A DNA stretch of 64,000 bases. It comes from Linderina pennispora (lineage: Eukaryota; Kickxellomycota; Kickxellomycetes; Kickxellales; Kickxellaceae). Below, in pieces: positions 48,026-57,560 of the stretch. Within the stretch, counting starts at the first letter, position 1, and every line of letters begins with the position of its first letter. A program made the position numbers and the translations under genes. Below the pieces are notes generated by a model. That model searched no databases. It was not told where the DNA came from and saw only the letters and a list, made by a program, of their open reading frames with translations. The stretch covers positions 1,115,317 to 1,179,316 of the forward strand of contig NW_024468254.1 in assembly GCF_002104995.1 (NCBI RefSeq), in the 5' to 3' direction.

Positions 48026-49171
48026 TTAGTAGTCGTTTGTCTGTGTAGCGTCAGCGTTGCCAGCCCGAAAATTCGAACTCGCCGATGGAAGAGTTCTGGT
48101 GATAGCACGTGTGTTCGCGTGTTCATCGTTGTCCTCTGTGTGTGACTGCTGGCCGATATGCACATTTCCAAGTTGTTGCGATAGCCGGTGGATGTGTGTT
48201 TCAGCATCAGGCGAGGATGGAGAAGGTGGCGAGCTCTTCATTTGCGTATATCGACGCGGATCCTGCGGGTCGGAGTGGTCGGGGTGGTCGGGTGGCGGGA
48301 AATGGGGCGGGATAGGTTGAGTGGTTGGTCCCGGAATTTGTGGTGGCAGCGGGAGCGGTGGTAAGGCGTAAGGTGGGCGAGCGGGCACAGCAGGAGGTGA
48401 AGAGCTAAGCGCGACGTGCGTGAGAATATGCAGAGACGAGGTTGTGGGGGGCTGTATGACCGGGTGCGCCTGGTCGAACGACGCGATGGGCGGCAGGCGA
48501 ATGGGCTCGCGCGTCTGTTGAAACTGGTAGTAGGGAGTCTGACTCTGAGTGTGTGGCAGTGGTTCATGTCTACTGCTTTGGGCTGGAGGATTTGCAGGAA
48601 TAAAAATTTGTTGGTGCTGCGGGGCGGTCATCAAGGGTGGGGAGAGCGAGAGCGCATCGAACGAGGCGATCTGGCTGCTTTGCAGTGATTCTGTCTCATC
48701 AGTGCTACTTTCCTCGTACTCGTCGTTGTGCAGAATCGGTATGGATCCAGGTCCAAGAACCCGTGGCGTAAAGTGGCGTCCGTAAGTTGATAGCGACCGT
48801 GACAAGCGTTTGTTTTTTGTCACACGGCTGCCACGCGACGGCTGCGACGAGGGGCCGGCGGACTGCGGCGGGGTGGGCTGTGGTGTTGACTGCGACGACA
48901 CCTGGTCGGATTCCTTTTTCCGCTTCTTGTACGGCCCACGCTTTATGCCCTTTCGCCGCTGCTTGCGCACCGAGTCCACGCAGGTGTCGACCAGGTTGTA
49001 TTTGATACACCGCTGGCACGGCCGCCCAGAGTCGCATTTTTTGCACGCCTTTTGGCAATTAACGCATGCGTTCTTCACTTGCTCCCGCTTTTTGGGCTGC
49101 TCTGTAGATGACGGCGGGTCCTCAGATGGCGATGGTGGCGACATTGCGGCGCTGCGTGGTATAGCGTCCAT
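48026..49171 (-). CDS. Zn2Cys6 transcription factor
   Basis: Fungal binuclear-zinc DNA-binding factor of 381 residues from the ATG at 49171. The cluster is near residues 35-63 with canonical spacing Cys-x2-Cys-x6-Cys-x5-Cys-x2-Cys-x8-Cys (NACVNCQKACKKC, then RPCQRCIKYNLVDTC). A very basic segment, RKGIKRGPYKKRKKE, follows and is typical of Zn2Cys6 factors of early-diverging fungi. The rest is Pro/Ser/Gln-rich and disordered, with no fungal-specific regulatory domain, so it is short for the class. The right inverted arm begins inside its last codons (TQTNDY). Targets unknown. Confidence 0.88.
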   Translation of the reverse strand: MDAIPRSAAMSPPSPSEDPPSSTEQPKKREQVKNACVNCQKACKKCDSGRPCQRCIKYNLVDTCVDSVRKQRRKGIKRGPYKKRKKESDQVSSQSTPQPTPPQSAGPSSQPSRGSRVTKNKRLSRSLSTYGRHFTPRVLGPGSIPILHNDEYEESSTDETESLQSSQIASFDALSLSPPLMTAPQHQQIFIPANPPAQSSRHEPLPHTQSQTPYYQFQQTREPIRLPPIASFDQAHPVIQPPTTSSLHILTHVALSSSPPAVPARPPYALPPLPLPPQIPGPTTQPIPPHFPPPDHPDHSDPQDPRRYTQMKSSPPSPSSPDAETHIHRLSQQLGNVHIGQQSHTEDNDEHANTRAITRTLPSASSNFRAGNADATQTNDY

Positions 49172-49480
49172 GTCATAAATAATTTACGTGTGATGATGCA
49201 GCAGCGGCAACCACGCAGGCAAACCACAGTCTATCTGGCGGACTTATGTAAGTGATCGGGCTTTGAGGCAGGTGGTTGTGATGCCCTTGCGTGCGTGAGT
49301 AATGATTAGTGATGGATAACAGGGCGTTCAGAGTTACCGAAATAAGAGGAAAGAAATAAAATTACGCGAAATATACACGGAAAAAGGGATGGAAAGGAGG
49401 GACGTCAAGGAGAAGAGGGGGAAAAGTCTGGGCGGAGAAAAAAGTTGGTGGGGAGGAGGGAAAAGGAAAGACGGGGCCAT
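49172..49480. other. Promoter region of the Zn2Cys6 gene
   Basis: 309 bases, purine-rich towards 49480 (GGAAAGGAGGG-type runs near 49390-49470). No gene seen. Confidence 0.4.
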
Positions 49481-49819
49481 CTAATTGTTTGCATCAGCTA
49501 TCTTCATATAATCGGGAATTGCGAACTCCTGCTTGACGGGCAAGGCGGACGGGCTTGAGGCAGTGGGTGTGTGGGGAAGCGAGAAATGGCCCAAATGCCG
49601 ATATACTATTGGTGACTGGCCCATGCATTCTGGGTTACAGTGCGGCGTTTCCAGCATCTGGTGAGCCGACTCGGCGGCAGCTGCAGCGGATGCCAGCACG
49701 CTCTGTGGCCGGCCACACCCAGCATTTGAATCTGCCCTCCCCACGTATTCCATATCGTTCGGCGGGATGTCAAAGAGTTGCTGATGGGTGCTACGATGCT
49801 GCTGTCGCACGAAAATGGA
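49481..49819 (-). CDS. Probable terminal exon of an unrecognised regulatory protein
   Basis: On the minus strand a TTTTGCAG acceptor ends at 49820; the frame after it is open for about 112 codons to a stop at 49481. It reads RQQHRSTHQQLFDIPPNDME, SVLASAAAAAESAHQMLETP and ALPVKQEFAIPDYMKIADAN, with Gln, Ala and Pro runs like a transcription-factor tail. Its reported in-frame start is a GTG, so it needs an upstream exon. A candidate lies at about 50030-49930 (YHEGRQEDGYHRSQANRYTA), but I cannot define the splice. Because it is followed by the Zn2Cys6 ATG on the same strand, a lost or long multi-exon arrangement with that gene cannot be excluded. Confidence 0.4.
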   Translation of the reverse strand, partial: SIFVRQQHRSTHQQLFDIPPNDMEYVGRADSNAGCGRPQSVLASAAAAAESAHQMLETPHCNPECMGQSPIVYRHLGHFSLPHTPTASSPSALPVKQEFAIPDYMKIADANN

Positions 49820-50292
49820 TCTGCAAAACCACTATAACTGTAAGGAGGAGGATGAAGATCACGTGGCGGTTTGTTCAATCATTGGCCGTGGAACGAGCCC
49901 CGTACTGATCTAGCGGCTGGTCGATTAGTCAGGCTGGCATCGTCGTAAGTAACGTATGTGGTATGTATGCCGTGTACCGGTTGGCCTGGCTCCGATGGTA
50001 GCCATCCTCCTGTCTTCCCTCATGGTAGGCGTTGGTTTGCAGGGTAAACCTCAGTTACCTGGGTGATGGTTGAAGATTAAATGCAGACTGGGCGCGGTCT
50101 GCGATCACTCGCCTAATCATTTTCCGGATCCAACTAGATCCTAATCAACGGCGGGCAGACTTTTTTTTTTTTGTTGAAGTGGCTATACACGCGATCTTGC
50201 GGCCGGCAACGGTTCTTCTCTCTGCCTTGTTGGCTTTTATTTCTTCTTTGCATTCCACAATTACATAGTCTGCGGCATCAGATTCACAAACC
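49820..50292. other. Upstream exon(s) of the unrecognised gene and UTP6 promoter
   Basis: Mixed region: protein-like minus-strand pieces near 49930-50030 as noted above, then a T11-12 run at 50161-50172 and the UTP6 leader. Boundaries are not resolved. Confidence 0.3.
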
Positions 50293-52392
50293 ATGGCGGA
50301 AACTGTGCAGTACCATCTCGAGCAGATGGTGCCTGAGCTGGAGGACCTGGAGCGCAAGAAAATTTTCACAAAGGTCGAGCTCAAGGGCATCGTAAAGAAG
50401 CGCACCAACTTTGAGTACGCGCTCAAGAAACGCGGCGTGGGCCGGGTTGATTTCCTGCGCTACATCGAGTACGAGATCAACGTCGATGCGCTGCGGCGCA
50501 AGCGCAAGAAGCGCCTGGGCGTCAAGGGCCGCACCACCATCAGCGATTACTCGATCGAGCAGCGCATCAACGGACTGTTTGAGCGCGCGCTGTTCCGGCA
50601 CTCGGCTGATGTGGTCTTGTGGTTGCAGTATATCGAGTTTGTCAAATCGCGTGTTGACCCGAACAAGGAGCAGACGGGCAACATGCGGCTGCTGAGCAAG
50701 CTGTTTGCGCGGGCCATCCAGGCGCATCCATACGAGGTCAGGCTGTGGATTATGGCTGCCGCCTACGAGTTTGAGGTCAATGTCAATGGCAGTGCTGCGC
50801 GGGCGCTGCTGCAGCGTGGCCTGAGGGTCAACCCCAAGGACAAGCGGCTGTGGATCGAGTACTTTAGGCTCGAGCTGATGCTGGTGGAGAAGATCAAGGC
50901 TCGTCGGCGTATGTTGGGAATCGACAGCGAAAAAAAGGCCGAGACACAGGGGAAAAAGGAGGAGGATGGAGATGACAACATGATCGTGCTGCCCGAACTC
51001 GACGAGGAGAAGGGCGAGTCGATGGTGCAGAGGCTTGAGGAAAAGGAGCTGGCCAAGCTGCGCAGCTCCGAGGAGGCTCTGACTGAAGAGCAGCAACAGG
51101 TCATGTCCACCGAGTCCAACCCAGTGCTACAGGGTGCTGTGGCCAAGCTGGTGTACGCCCAAGCCATTGTTGCCATTCCCCAGGACCTCGACTTCCGCGA
51201 GCAGTTTGCAGCCATCTACTTGCAGTTTTCCGATATGGAGCAGGCTCGGCAGGAGGTTTTCGACTCCATCGCCCGCGACTTTGCTCATGACCCGCAAGCG
51301 CGTGCATATCTAAGCACAGTTCATCTGGCATCGGTCAACATTCAGTCTGCCGAGTTTGTCGATGCGTTGCGGCAGGCCGTGGACAAGTTCAAGCAGGCGC
51401 TGCAGGATGTCGACACCGCGGAGATGTGGGAAAAGTACATTGTGTTCCTGCAGCAGTGGCAGGTGGCATCGGATACTATGAAAAGTCTGGAACAGTACTT
51501 TGGTGCTCTTGTCGAGCGTGCATTTGCTGTCATCATCGAAGACAAGAGCAAGCGGCTTACGCCCAAGCTGGCGCTGATGTATATTGACGTCATGAATGGC
51601 GACGAGGCCACCAGGCTGAGTTGGCTGACTGACGCGACCTTGCGGTTCCCAGACTCCGACTCTCTCTGGCACAGCCGTCTTACTGCATTAATCGAGGCGC
51701 ACAGGGCAGGATCTGGCTTGGCGTCAGCGCAGCGGATAGAGCGTTTGTTTGAGGTTGAGACCCTAGCGCACAACCTGCAGTCGCGCAAGCTGTGGGATTT
51801 GTGGCTTGACTGGACCGAAGAACGGTTCAAGGCTGGCGATCTGTCGTCAGACCGCGTCCAGTCGCGGTACCTGGCTGCCTTTGTGCGCGTTGCCCAGCTC
51901 AATTCTGAGAGCACCGAGCTGAAGGCATTCCTGCAGATTCGCTTCGTCAACTGGGCCGCGAAGCTGCCGCCGACTGTGCAGCTTCGCGCAGCTGCCGATA
52001 TTAACACTGTCACCATTGACGAGGAAAACAGCGATGACGAGGATGCTGCCGCTAATGCTGCGGCGGGTGCGCCCACTGGCAAGATCAATATCGACGCCGT
52101 GCGCCGTGCATACCAGAATGTTATTCGGCATGCCTTCCCGACACTCAAGTTCTATGAGCGGTGCCTGGCCCTTGAGAAGCCGATTGGCGAGACCAAGCAC
52201 TCAGTGAACCTCTATGAGCTTGCATGCCAGCTCAACGAGCATGATACCCAGCCGTGGTTGGGTTACCTCAAGTTCCTGGTCGACAACACCAAACTGGATG
52301 CCGCCGCCAATGTGTTCTGGAGAGCATCAAAATTTGTCAGCGACGACGAGAGAGAGGCATTTGAGAACAGCTACCAGAATCTTTTAAAGTAA
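50293..52392 (+). CDS. UTP6: UTP6, U3 snoRNP (SSU processome) subunit
   Basis: Component of the UtpB module of the small-subunit processome, needed for 18S rRNA maturation in the nucleolus. The 699 residues begin with the U3-associated domain (MAETVQYHLEQMVPELEDLE, then KRTNFEYALKKRGVGRVDFL and YIEYEINVDALRRKRKKRLG). HAT (half-a-TPR) repeats follow, for example INGLFERALFRHSADVVLWL, AFARAIQAHPYEVRLWIMAA-type helices and INPKDKRLWIEYFRLELMLV-type helices. An acidic/basic insert of about 40 residues (about 210-250) interrupts them. The C-terminus retains paired helices (VNLYELACQLNEHDTQPWLG). Length is somewhat above yeast Utp6 (440) and near human (597). Single exon. Its stop is 29 bases from that of the convergent gene. 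Confidence 0.9.
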   Translation: MAETVQYHLEQMVPELEDLERKKIFTKVELKGIVKKRTNFEYALKKRGVGRVDFLRYIEYEINVDALRRKRKKRLGVKGRTTISDYSIEQRINGLFERALFRHSADVVLWLQYIEFVKSRVDPNKEQTGNMRLLSKLFARAIQAHPYEVRLWIMAAAYEFEVNVNGSAARALLQRGLRVNPKDKRLWIEYFRLELMLVEKIKARRRMLGIDSEKKAETQGKKEEDGDDNMIVLPELDEEKGESMVQRLEEKELAKLRSSEEALTEEQQQVMSTESNPVLQGAVAKLVYAQAIVAIPQDLDFREQFAAIYLQFSDMEQARQEVFDSIARDFAHDPQARAYLSTVHLASVNIQSAEFVDALRQAVDKFKQALQDVDTAEMWEKYIVFLQQWQVASDTMKSLEQYFGALVERAFAVIIEDKSKRLTPKLALMYIDVMNGDEATRLSWLTDATLRFPDSDSLWHSRLTALIEAHRAGSGLASAQRIERLFEVETLAHNLQSRKLWDLWLDWTEERFKAGDLSSDRVQSRYLAAFVRVAQLNSESTELKAFLQIRFVNWAAKLPPTVQLRAAADINTVTIDEENSDDEDAAANAAAGAPTGKINIDAVRRAYQNVIRHAFPTLKFYERCLALEKPIGETKHSVNLYELACQLNEHDTQPWLGYLKFLVDNTKLDAAANVFWRASKFVSDDEREAFENSYQNLLK

Positions 52393-52421
52393 ACTAAAAC
52401 AACAGTCTTTAGAATTCTTGG

Positions 52422-53393
52422 CTACAGATAAAGCGTCGACTCAGCGATATCGCTGACCACCTCGACAGACTTGGAGACGCTGCTCGGACCGGCCGACGCC
52501 GCAGGGGCTGGGTTGTCATCGGTCTTTGTGTATGCTGTCAGCATGCCAGGCACCTCGCCCCTGGAGATGAGCGTGGCCGTGGGAGCACCGGGTACGACGT
52601 GCGTGACACTGTGAAGCACGCCTGCCAGATGGTTTACAACGTCATGGTTAGTATCAATATATCCAGCATACCCGGCGTGCGCGCGCGGACGAGTGAACTT
52701 TGAAGCACCGTTGAGGGTCAGCAAATGGCGGACCAAATGTGCTTTTCCTTCCTCTGTCTGGCAGAACAGCACATTGGATGCCGACATTAGCCCAGTCCTG
52801 CGGGTCGGCGACGGCGGTGGGATCGAGCTCGACGAGTTTAATATTGCCGAAATTTCTGATGACGGCGCATCGCTAATCGACGAGCGCTGCGACTCGCTAT
52901 CCACCCACACTGTGCTATCGCCGATCGTTGTCTCCAAGATGCCAGCATTCTCCAGTGCCCGGATGATCTGCTGCTTGTCATCGTCGGAGCGAACGACCAC
53001 AACAACATACAACTCATACAGACTGGCTAGCCGTGCAAGGGCCATGCGCGCCTGTGGGTTAATGTCGATATCTGCTGACCACTTGTCGCTGGGGTTTGAC
53101 GAGTTGAACAGAATCCCGCGCGCGCTGATTGCCAGTCGCCGCTTGAGCTTTGGTGGCGATGCCGCAACAGGCGAGGTCGGCATCGACTCGGCTATTTGGA
53201 TAACCTCCTCGACGTGCTCCAGCATCACGGCCTCGTCCGCATGGTCCTGCTGAGTGTCGTCGTTGTCGGTGCCGTCGTGCTCGTCCTTTGATTCCTGATA
53301 CACCTCATATGCTAGGTAGGCTACCAGTGATATAGTGACAGCCGATGCCAGGGTGATAAGCGCATTGCGTCTGCTGCCAAAGAACCGACTCAT
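52422..53393 (-). CDS. Pex22-like peroxisomal membrane protein (tentative)
   Basis: A 323-residue protein with a basic start (MSRFFGSRRNA) and a single membrane helix (about 12-31), then a linker and a soluble alpha/beta domain. That domain has RRLAISARGILFNSS, LARLASLYELYVVVVVRSDD, QQIIRALENAGI, NVLFCQTEEGKAHLVRHLLT and AGYIDTNHDVVNHLAGVLHS. Pex22 has the same layout: an N-terminal anchor and a Rossmann-like domain that recruits the Pex4 ubiquitin-conjugating enzyme, with a typical LFCxTxxGKxxxVRQL stretch. The match is convincing at that stretch but weak elsewhere. It could be another anchored HAD/Rossmann-like protein. Confidence 0.55.
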   Translation of the reverse strand: MSRFFGSRRNALITLASAVTISLVAYLAYEVYQESKDEHDGTDNDDTQQDHADEAVMLEHVEEVIQIAESMPTSPVAASPPKLKRRLAISARGILFNSSNPSDKWSADIDINPQARMALARLASLYELYVVVVVRSDDDKQQIIRALENAGILETTIGDSTVWVDSESQRSSISDAPSSEISAILNSSSSIPPPSPTRRTGLMSASNVLFCQTEEGKAHLVRHLLTLNGASKFTRPRAHAGYAGYIDTNHDVVNHLAGVLHSVTHVVPGAPTATLISRGEVPGMLTAYTKTDDNPAPAASAGPSSVSKSVEVVSDIAESTLYL

Positions 53394-54500
53394 TATAAAA
53401 GTTGAGTTTTCTAAGAATACAGAATGCGAGGCGAAAAATAGAAGCGATAAAGAGGTGGCTGTTGCAGAGCAGGACTAGTTAATAATGCCCGCGGACCCGG
53501 CGCTTTAGGCAGTTCCGGGGCGCCTTTTTTATTTTATTTTCCACCATTCGTTCACGGGACTCGAATGTGGATCGAAGCAAAGAGGTCTGATCAATTACCA
53601 CACTAGATCTGTGAATTGGCTGTGTTGGCATTGGAGCACCAAGTTGTGAGGGTTGTACTCCACTATCCAGGGATATCCAGCAGAGCAGATCAAGAGCCTA
53701 AGACCATGGCTGTAAGAAGGCGCGGCCCCCGGTACAGACCGTAGACACTCCAGTTCTATTCCTTTCACTATATCTACACGTCAAGATCACCACTACTCCT
53801 GTGCCACCAAGATCAGACCGAATACGCCTATCAACAGACTCAACGAGGCTGACTGGCTCCTTTTTTCTCACTTTCTGAAAACCTAAATTGAGAATACCCA
53901 GCTCCACGGTTGGTAACGAATTCTAGTTTCTTGTCGATGTCCCTTTCAGCGTGCTTCTTGTCGGACACAGAGGGTACCTTGGTTATGTTCGAGAAGACTG
54001 CATGATATGCATGACACTGGGCACTAACCGCCACAGGCTTAGTTTCGATGAAATAGACGGCCACTACCTTCTCCGTGAATGGAAATAGCAGCAATATATC
54101 TTTCGTGACAGCGACTACTTGTGCCTGAGGGACGGCCCTCCATCAAAGCATAAGCGTGCTGTTTTCTCCTGCAAGCAATTGCCGTATATTTTCAAGCTTG
54201 TTGATAATCAGACCAGAAGGATATACCAGAGGCTATTAAGAGGCATATTTAAAATGCTCTTTTCCACATCTTATTATTGGTACTAGGAATCGAAAAGCAA
54301 ATCCCGTGGATTGCAGCTCTCTGAGCAAAGCTTTTTGATCTATACAAGATGGCTCAAGCCATTCCCAACATGTAAATTCTATTAGCAAAGTTTGCAAGCA
54401 CATGCAGTCTTCCTTGGGGGACCTAGTAAAGTTGGCGCAGCCTCTACTGTTGCCACAGGAGCAGGAGCCCTAGAATGGGATGGGCAAGTACTGACAATTA
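53394..54500. other. 1.1-kb intergenic region with relics
   Basis: AT-rich with several broken sequences. A minus-strand frame (54094-53840, MLLFPFTEKVVAVYFIETKP ...) looks partly protein-like but I cannot assign it. A tRNA-like relic is listed separately. No intact gene. Confidence 0.35.
53545..53618 (-). pseudogene. Decayed tRNA-like sequence
   Basis: The minus strand reads TCTAGTGTGGTAATTGATCA and TTCGAGTCCCGTGAACG, resembling the A and B boxes and 3' end of a tRNA. The outer ends pair as an acceptor stem (TTCAC/GTGAA). The anticodon and T stems do not pair properly, so it cannot be a working tRNA. Confidence 0.3.
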
Positions 54501-55303
54501 GCAGCTGGCGGTGCCGTGGCTGGTAGTTCTATCGGTGATTGTGGATGTCGTTCGCCACTCGGGCTATGGTCAGCAGACTTGGTCGCCAGTGGGCATTAAG
54601 AATCACCGGGTTGCTCCTAAATGCCGTGTGTGGAGCAGCTACGCCGCCGATGAAGCGCCGGATACATGTTCCGCCCAGAGACAAGATAATCGACTACACA
54701 GTGCTTGGAAACGCCAAGTTTGTGATATTGTTTTTGTTTGGGATCGTTGGAATGGCTTGGTATTACCTACTGTATGCGTATATGCCGCCGTTCCCAGTAG
54801 TTGTGCTACACAGGGCATTGTCCTGGGGAACAAAAATCCTGGGTGTACTAAACGCGGGTAATTTCTTTGAGCATATTCTCGCTACTATTCTTGCTCAGTA
54901 CACCGATCCGACGAATCCTCTGTTGTTAAATAGATTCCTCCCGGTACTCAATACTTTGGTATTGTGGTTGCGCTTCAAGAATACTGCAGCTCTAGTTGTG
55001 GCTGCGTTTGTTTTTGGTCTTAGCAGTGGCAGTATTGTTTCATCAATGCCTGTTTTAGCTACATGATTGTTTGAAATCAAATGCCATTCCAGCATGCTAG
55101 GACTTGTATTCATCTCATTTTCGTGTGGTATATTTGCAATTTTGCCAGTATCTGGGAGGCTGCTTGATATATATGGGCGTCGAACCAACTATACATCACT
55201 GGCAATATATAATGATGCGCTGTATGGGGCTGGCCTTGCTCTTGTATATACTCTCCGTATCTTTGTTTCCAAGCACCTATTAGCCAAAGTAAAATACTAT
55301 TGA
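54501..55303 (+). pseudogene. 5'-truncated MFS transporter pseudogene
   Basis: Matches the middle and end of the intact transporter at 55694 almost base for base over long stretches (WMSFATRAMVSRLGRQWALR, RDKIIDYTVLGNAKFVILFL). The first six helices are missing. The frame is broken near 54531 (the GGLWM region has lost bases) and a TGA at 55064-55066 cuts TLFGIK. The C-terminal part is more diverged (DIYGRRTNYTSLAIY). A dead partial duplicate. Confidence 0.85.
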
Positions 55304-55693
55304 CCGTTCTAAACCAATATTCAAAGTGAATCTGGCACTTGGTATAGTTTACCACCTTTATTACATGATTCAGTGAGCCTCGCCTTATTTCGTAAAATCG
55401 CTTTATTGAATATCTGTCACGATGAAATAACAATTATACGTACCATTGTTCGCATTGCATACTGGCACGGGGACACATGAAATGAAATCCGAGAGCAGAA
55501 ATTATCGTGCGGTGCAATAATTCGTGCATGAAGCGAGGGATGTGCTGACAAACCGAACTCCGAAAGTTGCTGGTAAGACCGAAATGTATGGCGATTATTG
55601 TATAAAATAGGTTTGTAGTAGACTACAAAATGCCTCACTCAAATCTCTCTATCCTTGCCTACCTACAAAAGTACACTGTCAGTGCTAATAGAT
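55304..55693. other. Intergenic, promoter of the first intact MFS gene
   Basis: AT-rich. The transporter frame is open back to a TTG at 55655 but lacks ATG there. No other gene seen. Confidence 0.4.
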
Positions 55694-56986
55694 ATGCCTT
55701 CCACAAAGTCTTCCACGATACTTTCCAGTGAACCTATAGTCGAGGATTGTGAAGAGAATACTCAATTGCCTTCAGGTGCCATCCCTGCAGCAGACACCCT
55801 ACGCGGTTGGCTTGTTGTCGCTGGTGCGTTCATTTACTTCATGATGTCAATTGGGTGTGTCAACTCATATGGGGTGTATAATCAGGAATACCAGATCAAC
55901 GAGTTCCCACATGTTCCGTCATCTACCCTGGCGTGGATTGGTACCATGCAGTTTGGTACTATTGGGTTTTTAGCTGTTGGGTCAGGTATATTGGTCGAGC
56001 GCTTTGATGCGCGGTGGGTCGGTGGAGTAGGAACTATCATCGCTGGAACCGGACTACTAGCCGCCTCCGCATGTACCACGCCTACACAGCTTGTTGTCAC
56101 CCAAGGAATTATATTTGGCATCGGGGGATCGGGGCTTGTGGTTGTTGCAATGAGCTTGCCTTTGCAGTGGATGGACAAGTACCGGCCTCTAGCAGCGGGA
56201 ATTGCTGTGGCTGGTAGTTCGATTGGTGGTCTGTGGATGTCGTTCGCCACTCGGGCTATGGTCAGCAGACTTGGTCGTCAGTGGGCACTAAGAATCACCG
56301 GGTTGCTCCTAATTGCTGTGTGTGGAGCAGCTACGCCGCTGATGAAGCGCCGGATACATGTTCCGCCTAGAGACAAGATAATCGACTACACAGTGCTTGG
56401 AAACGCCAAGTTTGTGATATTGTTTTTGTTTGGGATCGTTGGAATGGCTGGGTATTACCTACCGTATGCGTATATGCCGTCGTTCTCAGTAGTTGTTCTC
56501 CACCAGGAACCATCCTGGGGAGCAGTTATCTCTGCAATTTTAAATGTCGGCAGCTTCTTTGGGCGGATTATAACTGGGACACTCGCTGGGTCTATCGGTT
56601 CAACCAATGCTCTACTTCTCAGCACATTCCTTGCGGTACTCAGCATACTTGGTCTATGGCTCCCTTTCAAGAACCTGGCTGTCCTGGCTGTCGCCGCATT
56701 TCTTTTTGGGTCTAGCAGCGGTAGCATTGTATCTTTGGTACCTGTTGTAACTGCGACATTGTTTGGGATTAAGAGGTTGCCTAGCATCCTGGGTCTCATT
56801 CTTATCTCATACTCGTTTGGAATGCTGCTGGGCTCCCCGGTGGGCGGCCGCCTGCTGGATGTGTATGGACATGGGACAAACTACATGCCGCTGCTTATCT
56901 ACAGTGGTGCAGTGTATGCAGTTGGCCTTGTCCTGTTTATTATCCTTCGTTGGTCAATGTCGAACGATATTCGTCAGATCATTTAA
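55694..56986 (+). CDS. MFS transporter, monocarboxylate-porter (MCT) type, copy 1
   Basis: Plasma-membrane transporter with twelve predicted helices, 430 residues from the ATG at 55694 (MPSTKSSTILSS). The MCT-family start of helix 1 is seen as ADTLRGWLVVAGAFIYFMMS, then IGCVNSYGVY. The loop between helices 2 and 3 has ERFDARWVGGVG, and the central loop is short (KRRIHVPPRDKIIDYTVLG). The second half has NVGSFFGRIITGTLAG and GTNYMPLLIYSGAVYAVGLV. MCT-like fungal members carry monocarboxylates, riboflavin or other small acids; the substrate here is unknown. A dead partial copy lies just upstream and a close paralogue 0.6 kb downstream, all in the same direction. Confidence 0.85.
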   Translation: MPSTKSSTILSSEPIVEDCEENTQLPSGAIPAADTLRGWLVVAGAFIYFMMSIGCVNSYGVYNQEYQINEFPHVPSSTLAWIGTMQFGTIGFLAVGSGILVERFDARWVGGVGTIIAGTGLLAASACTTPTQLVVTQGIIFGIGGSGLVVVAMSLPLQWMDKYRPLAAGIAVAGSSIGGLWMSFATRAMVSRLGRQWALRITGLLLIAVCGAATPLMKRRIHVPPRDKIIDYTVLGNAKFVILFLFGIVGMAGYYLPYAYMPSFSVVVLHQEPSWGAVISAILNVGSFFGRIITGTLAGSIGSTNALLLSTFLAVLSILGLWLPFKNLAVLAVAAFLFGSSSGSIVSLVPVVTATLFGIKRLPSILGLILISYSFGMLLGSPVGGRLLDVYGHGTNYMPLLIYSGAVYAVGLVLFIILRWSMSNDIRQII

Positions 56987-57560
56987 GATGGCTTTTGGAA
57001 AGTGAATATATCTATGATCAGTATGCCATAGATAACGGGGCTATTGAGAATAGACAGTGGTCGATGTATTTGCAATACTGTAGCGATGTTGGTATGAGTT
57101 GGTCAACATAATATAAACTAGAATATATGGATACTTGTCGATTTAGCCTGCCTGAATAGTCTGCCAAAAGATCAATATATGAGTCATGTATACTAGTTCG
57201 CCGCATGGTGGTGTATATCAGGTAGGACCATTTATGAACATGCTGCATTAAATTGTGGAATCCCTTGGAACGGCTTGGCCGCAGCACCACAAATCTCAAG
57301 CAACAAATGCTTGACCTGTGCCAGAAACAGCCCGTTCTGCTTAGAAGATTTGCCTACCATTGTTGCTCTATATTTCCACGGGGTTCGTTGATCACCAGCA
57401 ATCGCCCATGCATAGTGCGAGTAAAGTGCGGGCAAAGAAAACTCTGGCGCCTGCCAGTTGTGAAATCTTGGATGGCAGTAATAAAAAGTAGCGGGCTTCC
57501 GTCGACGAATGGAACTTTACTGTTCCAATTTCACGGCCAACTCTAACGTACACCCTTCCC
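56987..57560. other. Intergenic between the two MFS genes
   Basis: 574 bases, AT-rich first half. A plus frame from 57253 (MWNPLERLGRSTTNLKQQML) is not supported by anything else. It probably holds the promoter of MFS copy 2. Confidence 0.35.

Larger units (their letters stand above)
44425..48057 (-). repeat. Right arm of the 3633-bp inverted repeat
   Basis: Reverse complement of the left arm. The outer border falls inside the coding sequence of the Zn2Cys6 gene, which continues intact across it. The inner border lies four bases past the tRNA-Phe. Just beyond the inner border the two copies still resemble each other (CTAGCATTTCTTTTT against CTAGTATTCTTTTT), as if both loci once had a tRNA-Phe with its own terminator. 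Confidence 0.97.

Noticed and set aside
29284..48057. Interpreting the inverted arms as terminal inverted repeats of one giant transposon
   Set aside because: The arms contain tRNAs and a receptor gene, no transposase is present in the spacer, and the right outer border lies inside an intact host gene.
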